From CAYXNZ01 sp964553705 (GTDB taxonomy: Bacteria; Patescibacteriota; Patescibacteriia; Patescibacteriales; GWC2-42-12), in NCBI GenBank assembly GCA_964553705.1, contig CAZKKV010000001.1, positions 1-51,862 on the forward strand: a stretch of DNA of 51,862 bases, in the 5' to 3' direction. The translations under genes and the position numbers were made by a program. The notes under the pieces were generated by a model, which saw only the letters and a list, made by a program, of their open reading frames with translations, was not told where the DNA came from and made no database searches. Numbering within the stretch: position 1 is the first letter of the stretch; every line of letters begins with the position of its first letter. Positions 41,611-51,182 of this stretch are shown in pieces.

Positions 41611-43356
41611 ATGTATAAAATATTTTATAGTTGGCTATTCTATTTCATGTTAGTTCATTTTGCTTTGTTGATTTATTTATTTTGGGCTAACATAAAACAT
41701 CTATATCAAGAAATAAAAAAAATTGATAAAAAAATTTGGATAATATTATTAGTGATTTTTTTGTTTGGTTTTTATTTAAGAAATTCAGAATATTGGCTTG
41801 GACCATTCTCTGATGGCTATGTTGCTCAGGAATCAGCACATCTATGGGTTATGCATGGGGAATTCGTAAAATCTTGTGCGTTGGGTAATCATGAAGATTG
41901 TAAAATATTTGAGCAAATTTTAGCTCCTGCTGGATACCCATTTATTATTGCTTTAGCTCATTTAATGCTTGGTATCCACAGTCTTAACGCCTCTATTGTT
42001 TCGGCGATTTTAAGTAGTCTAACAATAATATTAACATTTTTGATATCGTATTTAGTTTTCAAAAAAGAAGAAATTGGTTTGTATGCGGCTTTAATTTTTT
42101 CTCTAATTCCGATTAATATTATTAATTCTCAAACCGGACTTTCTAGACCAACTGGTTTATTTTTTGTTGGCTTAACAATTTTGTTCTATTTGTTAGCGAT
42201 AAAAAATAATAAATTTATAACATGGTTATTAACAGTGGTTTGTTTGTCGTATTCTATTTACGTCAGACAAGAAAGTTATATTCTAGTTCCTTTCCTGCTG
42301 TTTTTTGTTTTTATATTCAAATGGTCTGAAATTAAAAATTTTATTATGAATATTAGGGAAAGACGGAAAGCTCTTTCAATGACAATTTTACATACATTTT
42401 CAATAGGTTTAACATTTTTTATTTTACAAATTCCTGTTTTACACTGGCTTTTATATAACAATCCGTACAGTAGTTATCAGGGCGGTGGTTTTTTTGCCCT
42501 GCATTATAAAGGGTTGCTTATTCAGGGCGAAGCGTTGTTATTACAGTTTTTTGATAATTATCCTCTAGGTGGTTATTTTTTTCATTATAATGTTATAATT
42601 TCCATTATTTTTTTTATTGCTATAATTTTATTATTTTTAAAATTTAAGAAAAAATATTTTTTTGTTTTTTGTTTATTTTTATCTTATTTTGTTGTTTATA
42701 GTCTCATGTTTGATGGTAATATTTATGGCACAGGAGAGCTAACTGGAGATTATCTTAGAAGAAGTTTGATGTTTTGTTTGCCCTACTCTGTTATTGCTGG
42801 CTATGGTATTTACATTTTAAATCCGTTGAAAAAGAAAAAATATTTGTCGCTTAGTTTAGTTTTGTGTTTTTTGTTAATAATTTTTTTAAATCCACTTTTT
42901 AAATCAGAATATCCTTTTGTTTTTAAATTAAGACCTTTGGAAAAAAGTTATAATTTTTATTTCCCTAGATCCTTGTTTAAAGACGCCAGGGCAACAAAGA
43001 CAGGGGATAGAACATTGGTTCATCCAGGAGAAGAATATTGGATGGCAGTGGACAAAATACCAAATAGTTGTTTAGTTATTTCCAGCCAATACATGCTTGC
43101 GACCAATGATTATTTTAAGGATAATAAATATAAAGCTGTAGCTATTGATTTAATTAATACTGAAACCGAGGAGTTGTTTTTAAAAGAATTTAAGAATAAT
43201 GAATGCTTAGTATTTATTAGAGATTACCGTTGTGATTCTAGTTATCCAGACGGGAAAGATTACGCCTGCCAATTTTTAGAGAATCATCTTGTTGATAAAA
43301 AAATAATATTTCAGTCTGATTATGTTAATACTTATATAGTTGAATTAATAGAATAA
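41611..43356 (+). CDS. GT-C type membrane glycosyltransferase (ArnT/PMT-like)
   Basis: 581 residues with about eleven hydrophobic segments. The first external loop contains GPFSDGYVAQESAHLWVMHGE, with the Asp/Glu pattern of the GT39/GT83 active site. Downstream are ILAPAGYPFIIAL, NSQTGLSRPTGLF and VRQESYILVPFLL. The C-terminal 130 residues form a soluble outside domain. Such enzymes use polyprenyl-phosphate-sugars as donors. It lies in the middle of the radical SAM cluster and has a likely paralog at 44358-46064. Confidence 0.8.
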   Translation: MYKIFYSWLFYFMLVHFALLIYLFWANIKHLYQEIKKIDKKIWIILLVIFLFGFYLRNSEYWLGPFSDGYVAQESAHLWVMHGEFVKSCALGNHEDCKIFEQILAPAGYPFIIALAHLMLGIHSLNASIVSAILSSLTIILTFLISYLVFKKEEIGLYAALIFSLIPINIINSQTGLSRPTGLFFVGLTILFYLLAIKNNKFITWLLTVVCLSYSIYVRQESYILVPFLLFFVFIFKWSEIKNFIMNIRERRKALSMTILHTFSIGLTFFILQIPVLHWLLYNNPYSSYQGGGFFALHYKGLLIQGEALLLQFFDNYPLGGYFFHYNVIISIIFFIAIILLFLKFKKKYFFVFCLFLSYFVVYSLMFDGNIYGTGELTGDYLRRSLMFCLPYSVIAGYGIYILNPLKKKKYLSLSLVLCFLLIIFLNPLFKSEYPFVFKLRPLEKSYNFYFPRSLFKDARATKTGDRTLVHPGEEYWMAVDKIPNSCLVISSQYMLATNDYFKDNKYKAVAIDLINTETEELFLKEFKNNECLVFIRDYRCDSSYPDGKDYACQFLENHLVDKKIIFQSDYVNTYIVELIE

Positions 43357-43397
43357 AATCAATTGAGGTAACTTCGTATTAGTAAATTATAATTTTT

Positions 43398-44214
43398 ATG
43401 AATATTTTGTTCCAAGAACCGTTAGTTGAGCGAAAAATAACTTTTGGAAAATTTTATAAAGGCGCAGGCAATAATACATTTTCTTGTGGTATAGCCGATA
43501 TGGCTGGGTATATCAGAGAAAGAGGATATAACGTGAGTTATTTAGAACCGAGTATTGAAAAATTTGACACAACAAAGTATTTAAAGTATCTTTCGTTGGG
43601 AAATTTTCGTGTTATTGGAATAGGTAGCACTACATTACAAATAAATAAAACAATAAGTACATTTAAATTAATAAAAAAAAATCATCCGAATATAACAACT
43701 GTTTTAGGAGGAGTTCATGGTAGTATTATGTCAGAAGAAACATTGAGGAGTACAAGTTGTATTGATTATATAATTCTAGGTGAAGGGGAAAAGCCTTTTT
43801 TTGAGTTACTTGAGTGTATCAAAAGTAAGCAATTTAAAAAAATAAAGAATATTGAGGGTATCGCATTTAAGGAGGGAGAAAAGATAATAATTAATAAGCC
43901 TAATTTTAATAATTTTTTAAATTCTGAAAACTTACCTATACCAGCTTACGATATATTTCCTATGAATAAATATATTTCACAAGCTACTTATACAAAAAAA
44001 TATCCATCATTTTCAATAACATGTTCAAGGGGTTGTGCGTTTAATTGTGCTTTTTGTTGTGCTAGTAGTATTTCAGGCAGGAAGGTACGCTACAAAAGTA
44101 TAAATAAATTAATTAATGAAATAATCCTACTCAAAAAAGTATATAATGCAAAAGGGTTAATGTTTCATGATTCAACATTTACATTGAATAATCAATGGGT
44201 AGAAGATTTTTGCA
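43398..44214 (+). CDS. B12-binding radical SAM protein, 3' end lost in gap
   Basis: 272 residues are visible before the N gap. The first 150 are a cobalamin-binding-like Rossmann domain (MAGYIRERGYNVSYLEPSIE, TTVLGGVHGSIM, IDYIILGEGEKPFFELL). The radical SAM core begins ITCSRGCAFNCAFCCAS (Cys213, Cys217, Cys220). A normal protein of this class is 450-500 residues. After the gap a frame 44317-44352 reads ALSALIGYVKK and stops, a possible C-terminus. Similar in layout to 47964. Confidence 0.8.
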
Positions 44215-44314
44215 NNNNNNNNNNNNNNNNNNNNNNNNNNNNNNNNNNNNNNNNNNNNNNNNNNNNNNNNNNNNNNNNNNNNNNNNNNNNNNNNNNNNNN
44301 NNNNNNNNNNNNNN
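44215..44314. other. Assembly gap (100 N)
   Basis: Exactly 100 unknown bases, so again a placeholder. It cuts the B12-binding radical SAM gene; about 200 residues of a normal C-terminal half are missing, so the real gap is probably several hundred bases or more. Confidence 0.95.
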
Positions 44315-44357
44315 ATGCATTATCAGCGTTAATAGGGTATGTAAAAAAATAAAAATT

Positions 44358-46064
44358 ATGATTTTATTAAAAATATTCAAAAAAGTTAGCGTATTACCCC
44401 TTAGTTTTTTAATTTTTTTATTTGTCCAATTGATAGTATTGTTGTTATTTCCCGAAAAAAGTTACAATATTTATATGTCCATTGAAAAATTTCTGTTTAC
44501 TTATCATGAAGTGTTAATTATCATTTTACTTTTTGTTATACTACTTTTTTCTATTAAGAACTTTGGTTACATAAAAAAAATTGTAAAATTTGATAAATAT
44601 TTATTAATCATAACGATTTTCTTGATAATTATTTTCGGCGCTTTATTATGGAAAGGTCCAGTATTTGTTAGATTAGATAAGGCGGTAAACGCTATCGTTG
44701 CTATTGATCAGGGATTATTGAAACTTTTTTCTCATCGAGCAATGGGATTTTTCTTTATAATGCACTATCTTTCTTATTTTATTCCAATTACCTTTAAAAG
44801 TTTACTAGTAGTTAGCTCTGTTTTGATTATTTTTCAATCTTTATTAGTATATTTAATCTTAAAATTATTACTTGGCGACAGCAGAATGTCATTTTGGATT
44901 AGTTTACTTTTTTTGTTTCATCCTAATAATTTTTTGATAGGTCGTGCGCCTGATTATTTTTTGGCCGGACAGGTGTTTGGCACTTTTAGCTTGTTTACTT
45001 TACTGTTATTTATTAAATTCAAAGATAAAAAGATTTTAATTTGGAGTTTGGCGATACTAGCGCTCTCATTAATATTAAGAGTGGAAATGGTGTTTTGGCT
45101 CTGTATCTATTTTTTTATATTGTGGAATTCCCTGGAAAAAAAAGATGTTTTTGATACAAGAAAAATAATTAACTGGTTTTTAATAATAATAGCACCAATA
45201 ACTATAGCTGTTTTTCTTACGTATTTTAGCTCTCCATTCATTGGTGTGAAAAATTTCGGTAATTTTACAGATCCAGAACAGGCAGAAATTATTAAAAACA
45301 ATGGTCATTTCATAAGTGGTTTATTATCCTATAACGCAAGTTTGCTTAGTGAGCATGTAAAAATTAATGTTATTTATTTATTTAAATATGTACCATTGTT
45401 CTTAATTTTTTTATTATCCTTTTTCTTTTTGAATAAAAAAAAGCAGGTTCTTAATTTTTTTGTTTATTTTTTTGTTTTTTTTACGGTAATTACAGTTTTT
45501 TAATATAATGAATATGTTAGTTTCTTTCATTATTTTTCATACTTAATACTTCCCTTAGTAATATTGTTTGGATTAATTTTTAAAATTGTATTTAGCAACA
45601 AGACTATCGGCAAATATCTATTACCGATTTTTATATTAATATTAATATTCTTCAATTTTAAATTTTATAAACCTGACTGGGTGTGGGATGATAAAGCTAC
45701 CATCATTAGAAATCAGGAGTATATACTTGTCCATGATAACGAGAGTAATATTGAAAATAATTCTGCAATTATCGTTAATTATCGCGGGTCTATATTCACA
45801 GGGATTTATGGTTTAAGAAATAAAAAAGTTAACGTTGTAGAAGTCAACAACAATATTCAGGGTCAAGTAGATTATCTTAGTGATAAATATGATAATATAT
45901 ACATAAGTCAAGGAACTCTTGCTTGTTTTAGAGATGATAGCAATGAATTTTTTCATGATCAAATAATAAAAAATTTTAAATATGAAATCATTTATTATGA
46001 CCCGAAGGTATTAATTGATTCAGGAAAGACTTGCCCTATATTTTTATATAAATTGATATTTTAA
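44358..46064 (+). pseudogene. GT-C membrane glycosyltransferase, split by an in-frame TAA
   Basis: Two reading frames in the same phase: 44358-45503 (381 residues, about nine hydrophobic segments) and 45564-46064 (166 residues, one helix and a soluble domain). Between them is only one stop, TAA at 45501-45503; the 19 intervening codons are open and continue a plausible membrane protein (YNEYVSFFHYFSYLILPLV). Together they give about 568 residues, matching the GT-C protein at 41611 in length and layout. A point change of TAT to TAA in a T-rich run, or an assembly error, would explain it. The upstream start is the ATG at 44358. Confidence 0.7.
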
Positions 46065-46069
46065 TTATT

Positions 46070-47224
46070 ATGAAAGATTTAATTGTCTTTGGAAAGCCAA
46101 GTATTGATAAAAACGACATCAACGAAGTGGCGAAAGTTTTAAAAAGTGGGTGGATAGGCAATGGTCCAAAAACTAAAGAATTTGAGAAATATTTTAAGAA
46201 GCATGTTGGTTCAAAATATGCGATAGCTGTAAATTCTTGCACTTCCGCATTATCACTATCTCTTAAACTATTATCCATAGGCAGGGGTGATGAAGTGATC
46301 ACTACCCCAATTACATTTGCGTCAACTGCTAATGTTATTGTTCATGAAGGAGCTATTCCTGTATTTGCTGATATTGACAAAGAAACAGGTAATATAAGTC
46401 CAGAAGAAATCAAGAATAAAATCACTTCAAAAACGAAGGCAATAATAATGGTTCATTTTGCTGGCAGACCTTGCGAAATTGAGAAAATTATGAATATCGC
46501 TAGAGCTAAACGTATAGAAGTTATTGAAGATTGTGCCCATGCAGTTGAAGCTAAATATAAAAAAATGTCTTGTGGTAATTTTGGAGTTGCAGGTTGTTTT
46601 AGTTTTTACCCTACTAAAAATATTACCGCAGGAGGTGGCGGAATGATAGTAACTAACGACAAGAAAATGGCTGACAGAACGAAAATTTTGAGTTCTTACG
46701 GAATAAACAAAAGTGCGAGAAAGAGATTTGAGAATAAAGTTAATTTTTATGAAGTAATTGAATGTGGATATAATTATCAAATGAATGATATTTTAGCTGC
46801 GTTAGGGCTATCTCAGTTAAAAAAGATTAAGAAAAATTTAAAAACCAGGAAAGAAATTTGGAATCAATACTTGAATGGATTAGCTGATTTGGAAGAAATC
46901 AGTTTACCCCCTAAAACACCTAAGGATATCATCCATGCCTGTCATCTATTTACTACACTGCTTAATTTAGAAAAGTTAAAGATTTCAAGAAATAAATTTA
47001 TTTCAATATTAAGAAACAAGGGGATTTGTACAGGAATCCATTTTCTCGCTTTGCATAAACAGCCTGCTTTTAGAAAAATTATTGGCGAAAATATTTATTT
47101 GCCAAATGCCGAATATTTTTCCGAAAGGGTTGTTTCCTTGCCTCTTGATGCAAATTTAACTTCTGAACAAATAGAATATATTATAAAAACGATTAGGAAA
47201 ACTATAAAAAGATATTCAAAATGA
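46070..47224 (+). CDS. DegT/DnrJ/EryC1/StrS-type aminotransferase
   Basis: 384 residues, PLP-dependent sugar aminotransferase fold. It has SGWIGNGPKTKEFEKYFKKH, NSCTSALSLSLKLL, VITTPITFASTANVIV, VIEDCAHAVEA and the PLP Lys183 in FSFYPTKNITAGGGGMIV, and a conserved NYQMNDILAALGLSQL. These enzymes transfer an amino group to a nucleotide-linked 3-keto or 4-keto sugar. That hints that an amino sugar is attached by the glycosyltransferases of this cluster. It overlaps the next gene by ATGA. Confidence 0.93.
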   Translation: MKDLIVFGKPSIDKNDINEVAKVLKSGWIGNGPKTKEFEKYFKKHVGSKYAIAVNSCTSALSLSLKLLSIGRGDEVITTPITFASTANVIVHEGAIPVFADIDKETGNISPEEIKNKITSKTKAIIMVHFAGRPCEIEKIMNIARAKRIEVIEDCAHAVEAKYKKMSCGNFGVAGCFSFYPTKNITAGGGGMIVTNDKKMADRTKILSSYGINKSARKRFENKVNFYEVIECGYNYQMNDILAALGLSQLKKIKKNLKTRKEIWNQYLNGLADLEEISLPPKTPKDIIHACHLFTTLLNLEKLKISRNKFISILRNKGICTGIHFLALHKQPAFRKIIGENIYLPNAEYFSERVVSLPLDANLTSEQIEYIIKTIRKTIKRYSK

Positions 47225-47967
47225 TAAATAATGAATTTAAAAAAAATAAAATTGATATATCTATTGTAATACCCTGTTACAATGAAGAGCAGAGTCAACT
47301 TCATGAACAAATCAAGAGAATAAGTGGGGTTTTGGAAAAAACAAGATATAGCTATGAAATCATTTTAATTAATGACGGTAGTGAGGATAATACTCTTAAT
47401 ATTATAAAAAATATTTGCCAGAATAATAAAAAATACAAGTTGTATTCAAACGATAAAAATATTGGTCGAGGGGGAGCTGTAAGTAAAGGATTTAGAAAGT
47501 CTAAAGGTGATATCGTGGGCTTTATTGATATTGATTTGTCGACTGACCCGTTGTATATTTTATCTTTAGTTAATAAATTAGAAAATGGTTATGACGTGGC
47601 AGTTGCCCACAGGACGTATAAATTAAAATTTAAATTATTTGTTTTAAATAGATGGATAATAAGCGAAGCCTATAAGTTTTTGCTTAAATTATTTTTAGGA
47701 AAAGATTTTGGAGACACGGAAACGGGTTGTAAATTTTTTCGTCGAGAAAAAATTATTCCTCTTTTAGACAAAATAAAAAATCAAGAATGGTTTTGGGATA
47801 CTGAAATTATGGTTAGGGCAAATTTGCAAGGACTCAGAATAGTAGAAATCCCTACGGTTTTTATCAGAAAAAATGCTTATACTCGGGTAAAAATAATTAG
47901 AGATAGCTGGCTACATCTGATTAATTTAATAAAGTTGAGTATAGAGATTAAAACAAAAAAACAATGA
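47221..47967 (+). CDS. GT2 glycosyltransferase, polyprenol-phosphate mannosyltransferase-like
   Basis: 248 residues: SIVIPCYNEEQSQLHEQIKR, EIILINDGSEDNTL, GRGGAVSKGFRKSKGDIVGFIDIDLSTDP (DxD region), DTETGCKFFRREKI and WFWDTEIMVRA. This is the dolichyl/polyprenyl-phosphate mannosyl/glucosyltransferase type (DPM1-like), which would make the donor used by the GT-C proteins 41611 and 44358. It overlaps both the aminotransferase and the next radical SAM gene by ATGA. Confidence 0.88.
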   Translation: MINNEFKKNKIDISIVIPCYNEEQSQLHEQIKRISGVLEKTRYSYEIILINDGSEDNTLNIIKNICQNNKKYKLYSNDKNIGRGGAVSKGFRKSKGDIVGFIDIDLSTDPLYILSLVNKLENGYDVAVAHRTYKLKFKLFVLNRWIISEAYKFLLKLFLGKDFGDTETGCKFFRREKIIPLLDKIKNQEWFWDTEIMVRANLQGLRIVEIPTVFIRKNAYTRVKIIRDSWLHLINLIKLSIEIKTKKQ

Positions 47968-49361
47968 ATATTTTATTGGTTTCGCCATCTCAAAGATTTG
48001 TTTATGGGGAAAACATAAAACCACCTTATCCGTCGATTGGCCTATTAATGATCGGGGCTGTTTTATTAAAAATTAATCATAAAGTAAAATTTATTGATAT
48101 TGATGCAGATGAAATTAATGAAACGGAGTTGATTTATTATTTAAACATTTTTAAACCAGATTTAATTTGTTTAACTGCTTCAACTCCGACATTTAAATCA
48201 GCAAGACGGATTGCTAAAATAATAAAAAAAAATTGCCAGGCAAAAGTAGTCTTGGGCGGTATCCATGCGACTGTTGATCCAGAGAATTGCATTGGTGACA
48301 AAAATATTGATTTTTTAATAATCGGGGAAGGTGAAATTACCATAAAAAAATTGGTGAATTTCCTAGAATGTGACAGAGTTGATTTTTATAAAATAAAAGG
48401 TTTGTGGTACAAAGAAGGAAATGGAGTTGTCAAAGGGGCGTCGAGAGACTTTATAGAAAATATTGATGATTTGCCATTTCCTGCATGGGAACTAGTTAAC
48501 GATTTAAAAAAATATCATCCACCTGGAGCAATTCATGATAAAGTAATTTCTATTATGACAAGCAGAGGGTGTCCGTTTAATTGTACTTTTTGTAGTGCTT
48601 GGTTGATTGCTGGGAAAAAATTTAGGACCAGGTCGAAGGAGTCTGTTATAGAAGAAATTAAATATTATATTGAAAAATTTGATATTCAAGAGATCCATAT
48701 TATGGACGATGTATTTACTCTAGAAAAAAGTCGGGCTATTGAAATTTGTCAAGAGATTCAGGCGAATAGATGGAACCTAATTTTGTCATTCGCAAACGGT
48801 TTAAGAGTTGATAGTGTTGACGACGATATATTGCAAGCGTTAAAGGGAGCGGGTTTTAAAGATTTAGGATTTGGCGTGGAGACTGGAGACGAAAAAATAT
48901 TAAAAAATATTAAAAAGGGAATAAGTAAGGACCAAGTCAGAAGAGCTTTTAAATTAACGAAAAAATATAATTTTATAACTTGGGGTTTTTTTATTATAGG
49001 ATTACCAGGAGAAACAGAAGAATCTATTTGGAAAACAATCGACTTTGCTATTGAGCTTGAGCCTGATTTTGCAAAATTTTTAATTTTGAAACCTTATCTC
49101 GGGACAGAAGTTTATAGTGAATTGCAGAAAATGGATGCTATTAAAAATTTTAACTACGATAATTATGGGGTATATTCAGGTCCAGTTCATGATTTACCTG
49201 ACTTATCTTCCGACAGAATGCAATTATTACAAAGGAGAGCTTATTTAAAATTTTATCTAAGACCCAAAAAAATTTTTCAGCATATCAAGAATTTAAAAAA
49301 CATAACACAAATAAAGTCATATCTATTAATGATCAAGTTCGCGTTTATTAAGATTTTTTAA
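47964..49361 (+). CDS. B12-binding radical SAM protein
   Basis: 465 residues. The first 150 form a cobalamin-binding domain (YPSIGLLMIGAVLLKINHKV, KVVLGGIHATVDPE, IDFLIIGEGEITIKKL). The core has SIMTSRGCPFNCTFCSA (Cys203, Cys207, Cys210), then IHIMDDVFTLEK, LGFGVETGDEKIL and WGFFIIGLPGETEESIWKTI. It is of the MiaB-like B12 type used for methylation, ring contraction or other carbon chemistry on lipids, sugars and peptides. The chemistry is not determined here. It is closely similar in layout to the interrupted gene at 43398. Confidence 0.92.
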   Translation: MNILLVSPSQRFVYGENIKPPYPSIGLLMIGAVLLKINHKVKFIDIDADEINETELIYYLNIFKPDLICLTASTPTFKSARRIAKIIKKNCQAKVVLGGIHATVDPENCIGDKNIDFLIIGEGEITIKKLVNFLECDRVDFYKIKGLWYKEGNGVVKGASRDFIENIDDLPFPAWELVNDLKKYHPPGAIHDKVISIMTSRGCPFNCTFCSAWLIAGKKFRTRSKESVIEEIKYYIEKFDIQEIHIMDDVFTLEKSRAIEICQEIQANRWNLILSFANGLRVDSVDDDILQALKGAGFKDLGFGVETGDEKILKNIKKGISKDQVRRAFKLTKKYNFITWGFFIIGLPGETEESIWKTIDFAIELEPDFAKFLILKPYLGTEVYSELQKMDAIKNFNYDNYGVYSGPVHDLPDLSSDRMQLLQRRAYLKFYLRPKKIFQHIKNLKNITQIKSYLLMIKFAFIKIF

Positions 49362-49441
49362 ATAAATTTATTTTTCAGTAGAGGTATTTTTAGACAGAGG
49401 CAAAATTTATAAAAACAACAAAGATAAGTTAGATTATAACA

Positions 49442-50131
49442 ATGTATAAAAATAAAAAAATATCATTAGTAATGCCCTGTTTTAATGAAGAGGATGGAAT
49501 CGAAATAATTCTAAAAACAAAGCCAGACTTTATTGATGAAGTTATTGTGATTGATAATAATTCAACAGATAAGACATCAGAAATAGCTAAAAATTTAGGT
49601 GCGAGGGTTATTTTTGAAAAAAAGAGAGGTTACGGGCAAGCTTATTTAACAGGTTTCAGGCATGCTATAGGAGATATTATCGTGACTATGGACGGAGACA
49701 ATTCTTATCCGATTAAAGAAGTAAATAATTTATTGGATAATTTATTGGATAAAAATTTAGATTTTATTTCCGGTTGCCGATTTCCGTTGAAGAATAAGCG
49801 ATCTATGGGTTTTTTAAATAGATTGGGTAATTTTGCTTTAACTTTATTTTTTAATATTTTAGTTTTTAAAAATATTAAAGATTCTCAGTCTGGTATGTGG
49901 GTTTTTAGAAGAGAGGTTTTATCAAAGATGAGATTAAGGAGTGGCAGTATGTCTTTTTCAGAAGAAATAAAAATGGAGGCAATATTAAGTAAAGAGATTA
50001 ATTTTGAGGAGAAGTTGATAACTTATTCAGATAGAATGGGTAGAGTTAAGCTAGAAAGATGGAGCGATGGTTTCAGAAATTTACTATTTTTGTTTAAAAA
50101 ACGATTAGACATATTTATAAATAATAAATAG
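49442..50131 (+). CDS. GT2 glycosyltransferase (DPM1-like)
   Basis: 229 residues. ISLVMPCFNEEDGIEIILKT, DEVIVIDNNSTDKTSEIAKNLG, GYGQAYLTGFRHAIGDIIVT followed by MDGDNSYP (the DxD motif), DSQSGMWVFRREVL. It is a second polyprenol-phosphate-sugar synthase candidate, with no C-terminal membrane helices. It begins 81 bases after 49361 and ends five bases before the next radical SAM gene. Confidence 0.88.
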   Translation: MYKNKKISLVMPCFNEEDGIEIILKTKPDFIDEVIVIDNNSTDKTSEIAKNLGARVIFEKKRGYGQAYLTGFRHAIGDIIVTMDGDNSYPIKEVNNLLDNLLDKNLDFISGCRFPLKNKRSMGFLNRLGNFALTLFFNILVFKNIKDSQSGMWVFRREVLSKMRLRSGSMSFSEEIKMEAILSKEINFEEKLITYSDRMGRVKLERWSDGFRNLLFLFKKRLDIFINNK

Positions 50132-50135
50132 GGTA

Positions 50136-51164
50136 ATGAATATAAAAAAGTCAATTCATAAAAATCCAAAATTGCTAAACTTGGCGAGAATTTTTGGTGA
50201 AAAGGCAATTCAGCCACTTTTTTTATTAATACACTTAACTCTGAATTGCAATTGTCATTGTCACGCCTGTTATCAAAAAGACGATAATTTTTATTTGTCA
50301 AAAAATGGAATTATAAGGCTAAATGATTTTGAGAAAATTTTAAAAGATGCAAAAAAAAGTTTTTTTATAAAACCATTGATTCATTTTTTCGGCGGAGAAC
50401 CATTACTTAATCCTTATTTTGTAGAAATTTTAAAATTATCAGATAGCTACGGCTTTAAATCTTCAATTACTACCAATGGAATACTTTTGGATAAATACAT
50501 AGATGATATTCTTAATAGTAATTTAAATCAACTTAATATATCCATTGATGACATCGGCGGAAGGCATAATGAATTGAGAGGAGTACCCGGTTGTTTTGAT
50601 AAAGTGATTGCTAATATAAAAGAAATTAGGCAAAAAGAACCGACTTATAAAAGTCAACAAAAGACTATTAATATTAATTGTTTAATAGGAGAAAAGAATT
50701 ATAGCCACTTATTTGACTTAGCCAAGTATTTTAGCGATAATAACGTTTATATAGATACTTTGTCTTTTCAGCATCAATATTTAAATTTAGCTAATTTTCA
50801 ACAAAAAATAGATTTAAATATATTAAAGTCGCAGTTGGAAAAAATTAGTAATTTAAAATTAAATTTTAAAATTTATTTTTTACCCGATATTAATGTCAGA
50901 GATATGGAATTGTTTTATGGTAGCAATAATAGTAGTTCTAAGAATAACTGCAATATCCCTTGGCTTGGTCTAAATATCTTGCCGAATATGGAGGTAACTC
51001 CAGGTGGAGGAGTATTGGGTTGCAATCAAGTAATCGGAGATCTTAAAAAAGAAAACCTGAAGAAAATTTGGAATAATAATGCGGTAAGAAAGTTTAGGAA
51101 AAATATTATCAAAAATGGCTTGCCAGCAATTTGTAACAGATGTTGTCATAGACAATGTTATTAA
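50136..51164 (+). CDS. Radical SAM/SPASM protein
   Basis: 342 residues. The cluster is CNCHCHAC (Cys38, Cys42, Cys45), then HFFGGEPLLNPYFVEIL, SIDDIGGRHNELRGVPGCF. The C-terminal SPASM-like region has VTPGGGVLGCNQVIGDLKKE and ends CNRCCHRQCY, many cysteines in the last residues. Similar motif order to 40484. The product is unknown. Confidence 0.88.
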   Translation: MNIKKSIHKNPKLLNLARIFGEKAIQPLFLLIHLTLNCNCHCHACYQKDDNFYLSKNGIIRLNDFEKILKDAKKSFFIKPLIHFFGGEPLLNPYFVEILKLSDSYGFKSSITTNGILLDKYIDDILNSNLNQLNISIDDIGGRHNELRGVPGCFDKVIANIKEIRQKEPTYKSQQKTININCLIGEKNYSHLFDLAKYFSDNNVYIDTLSFQHQYLNLANFQQKIDLNILKSQLEKISNLKLNFKIYFLPDINVRDMELFYGSNNSSSKNNCNIPWLGLNILPNMEVTPGGGVLGCNQVIGDLKKENLKKIWNNNAVRKFRKNIIKNGLPAICNRCCHRQCY

Positions 51165-51182
51165 AATAAATTACTTTCCAAA

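Noticed and set aside
44315..44357. Fusion of the B12 radical SAM protein with the membrane protein across the gap
   Set aside because: The in-frame join is caused by the placeholder length; the membrane protein has its own ATG at 44358.
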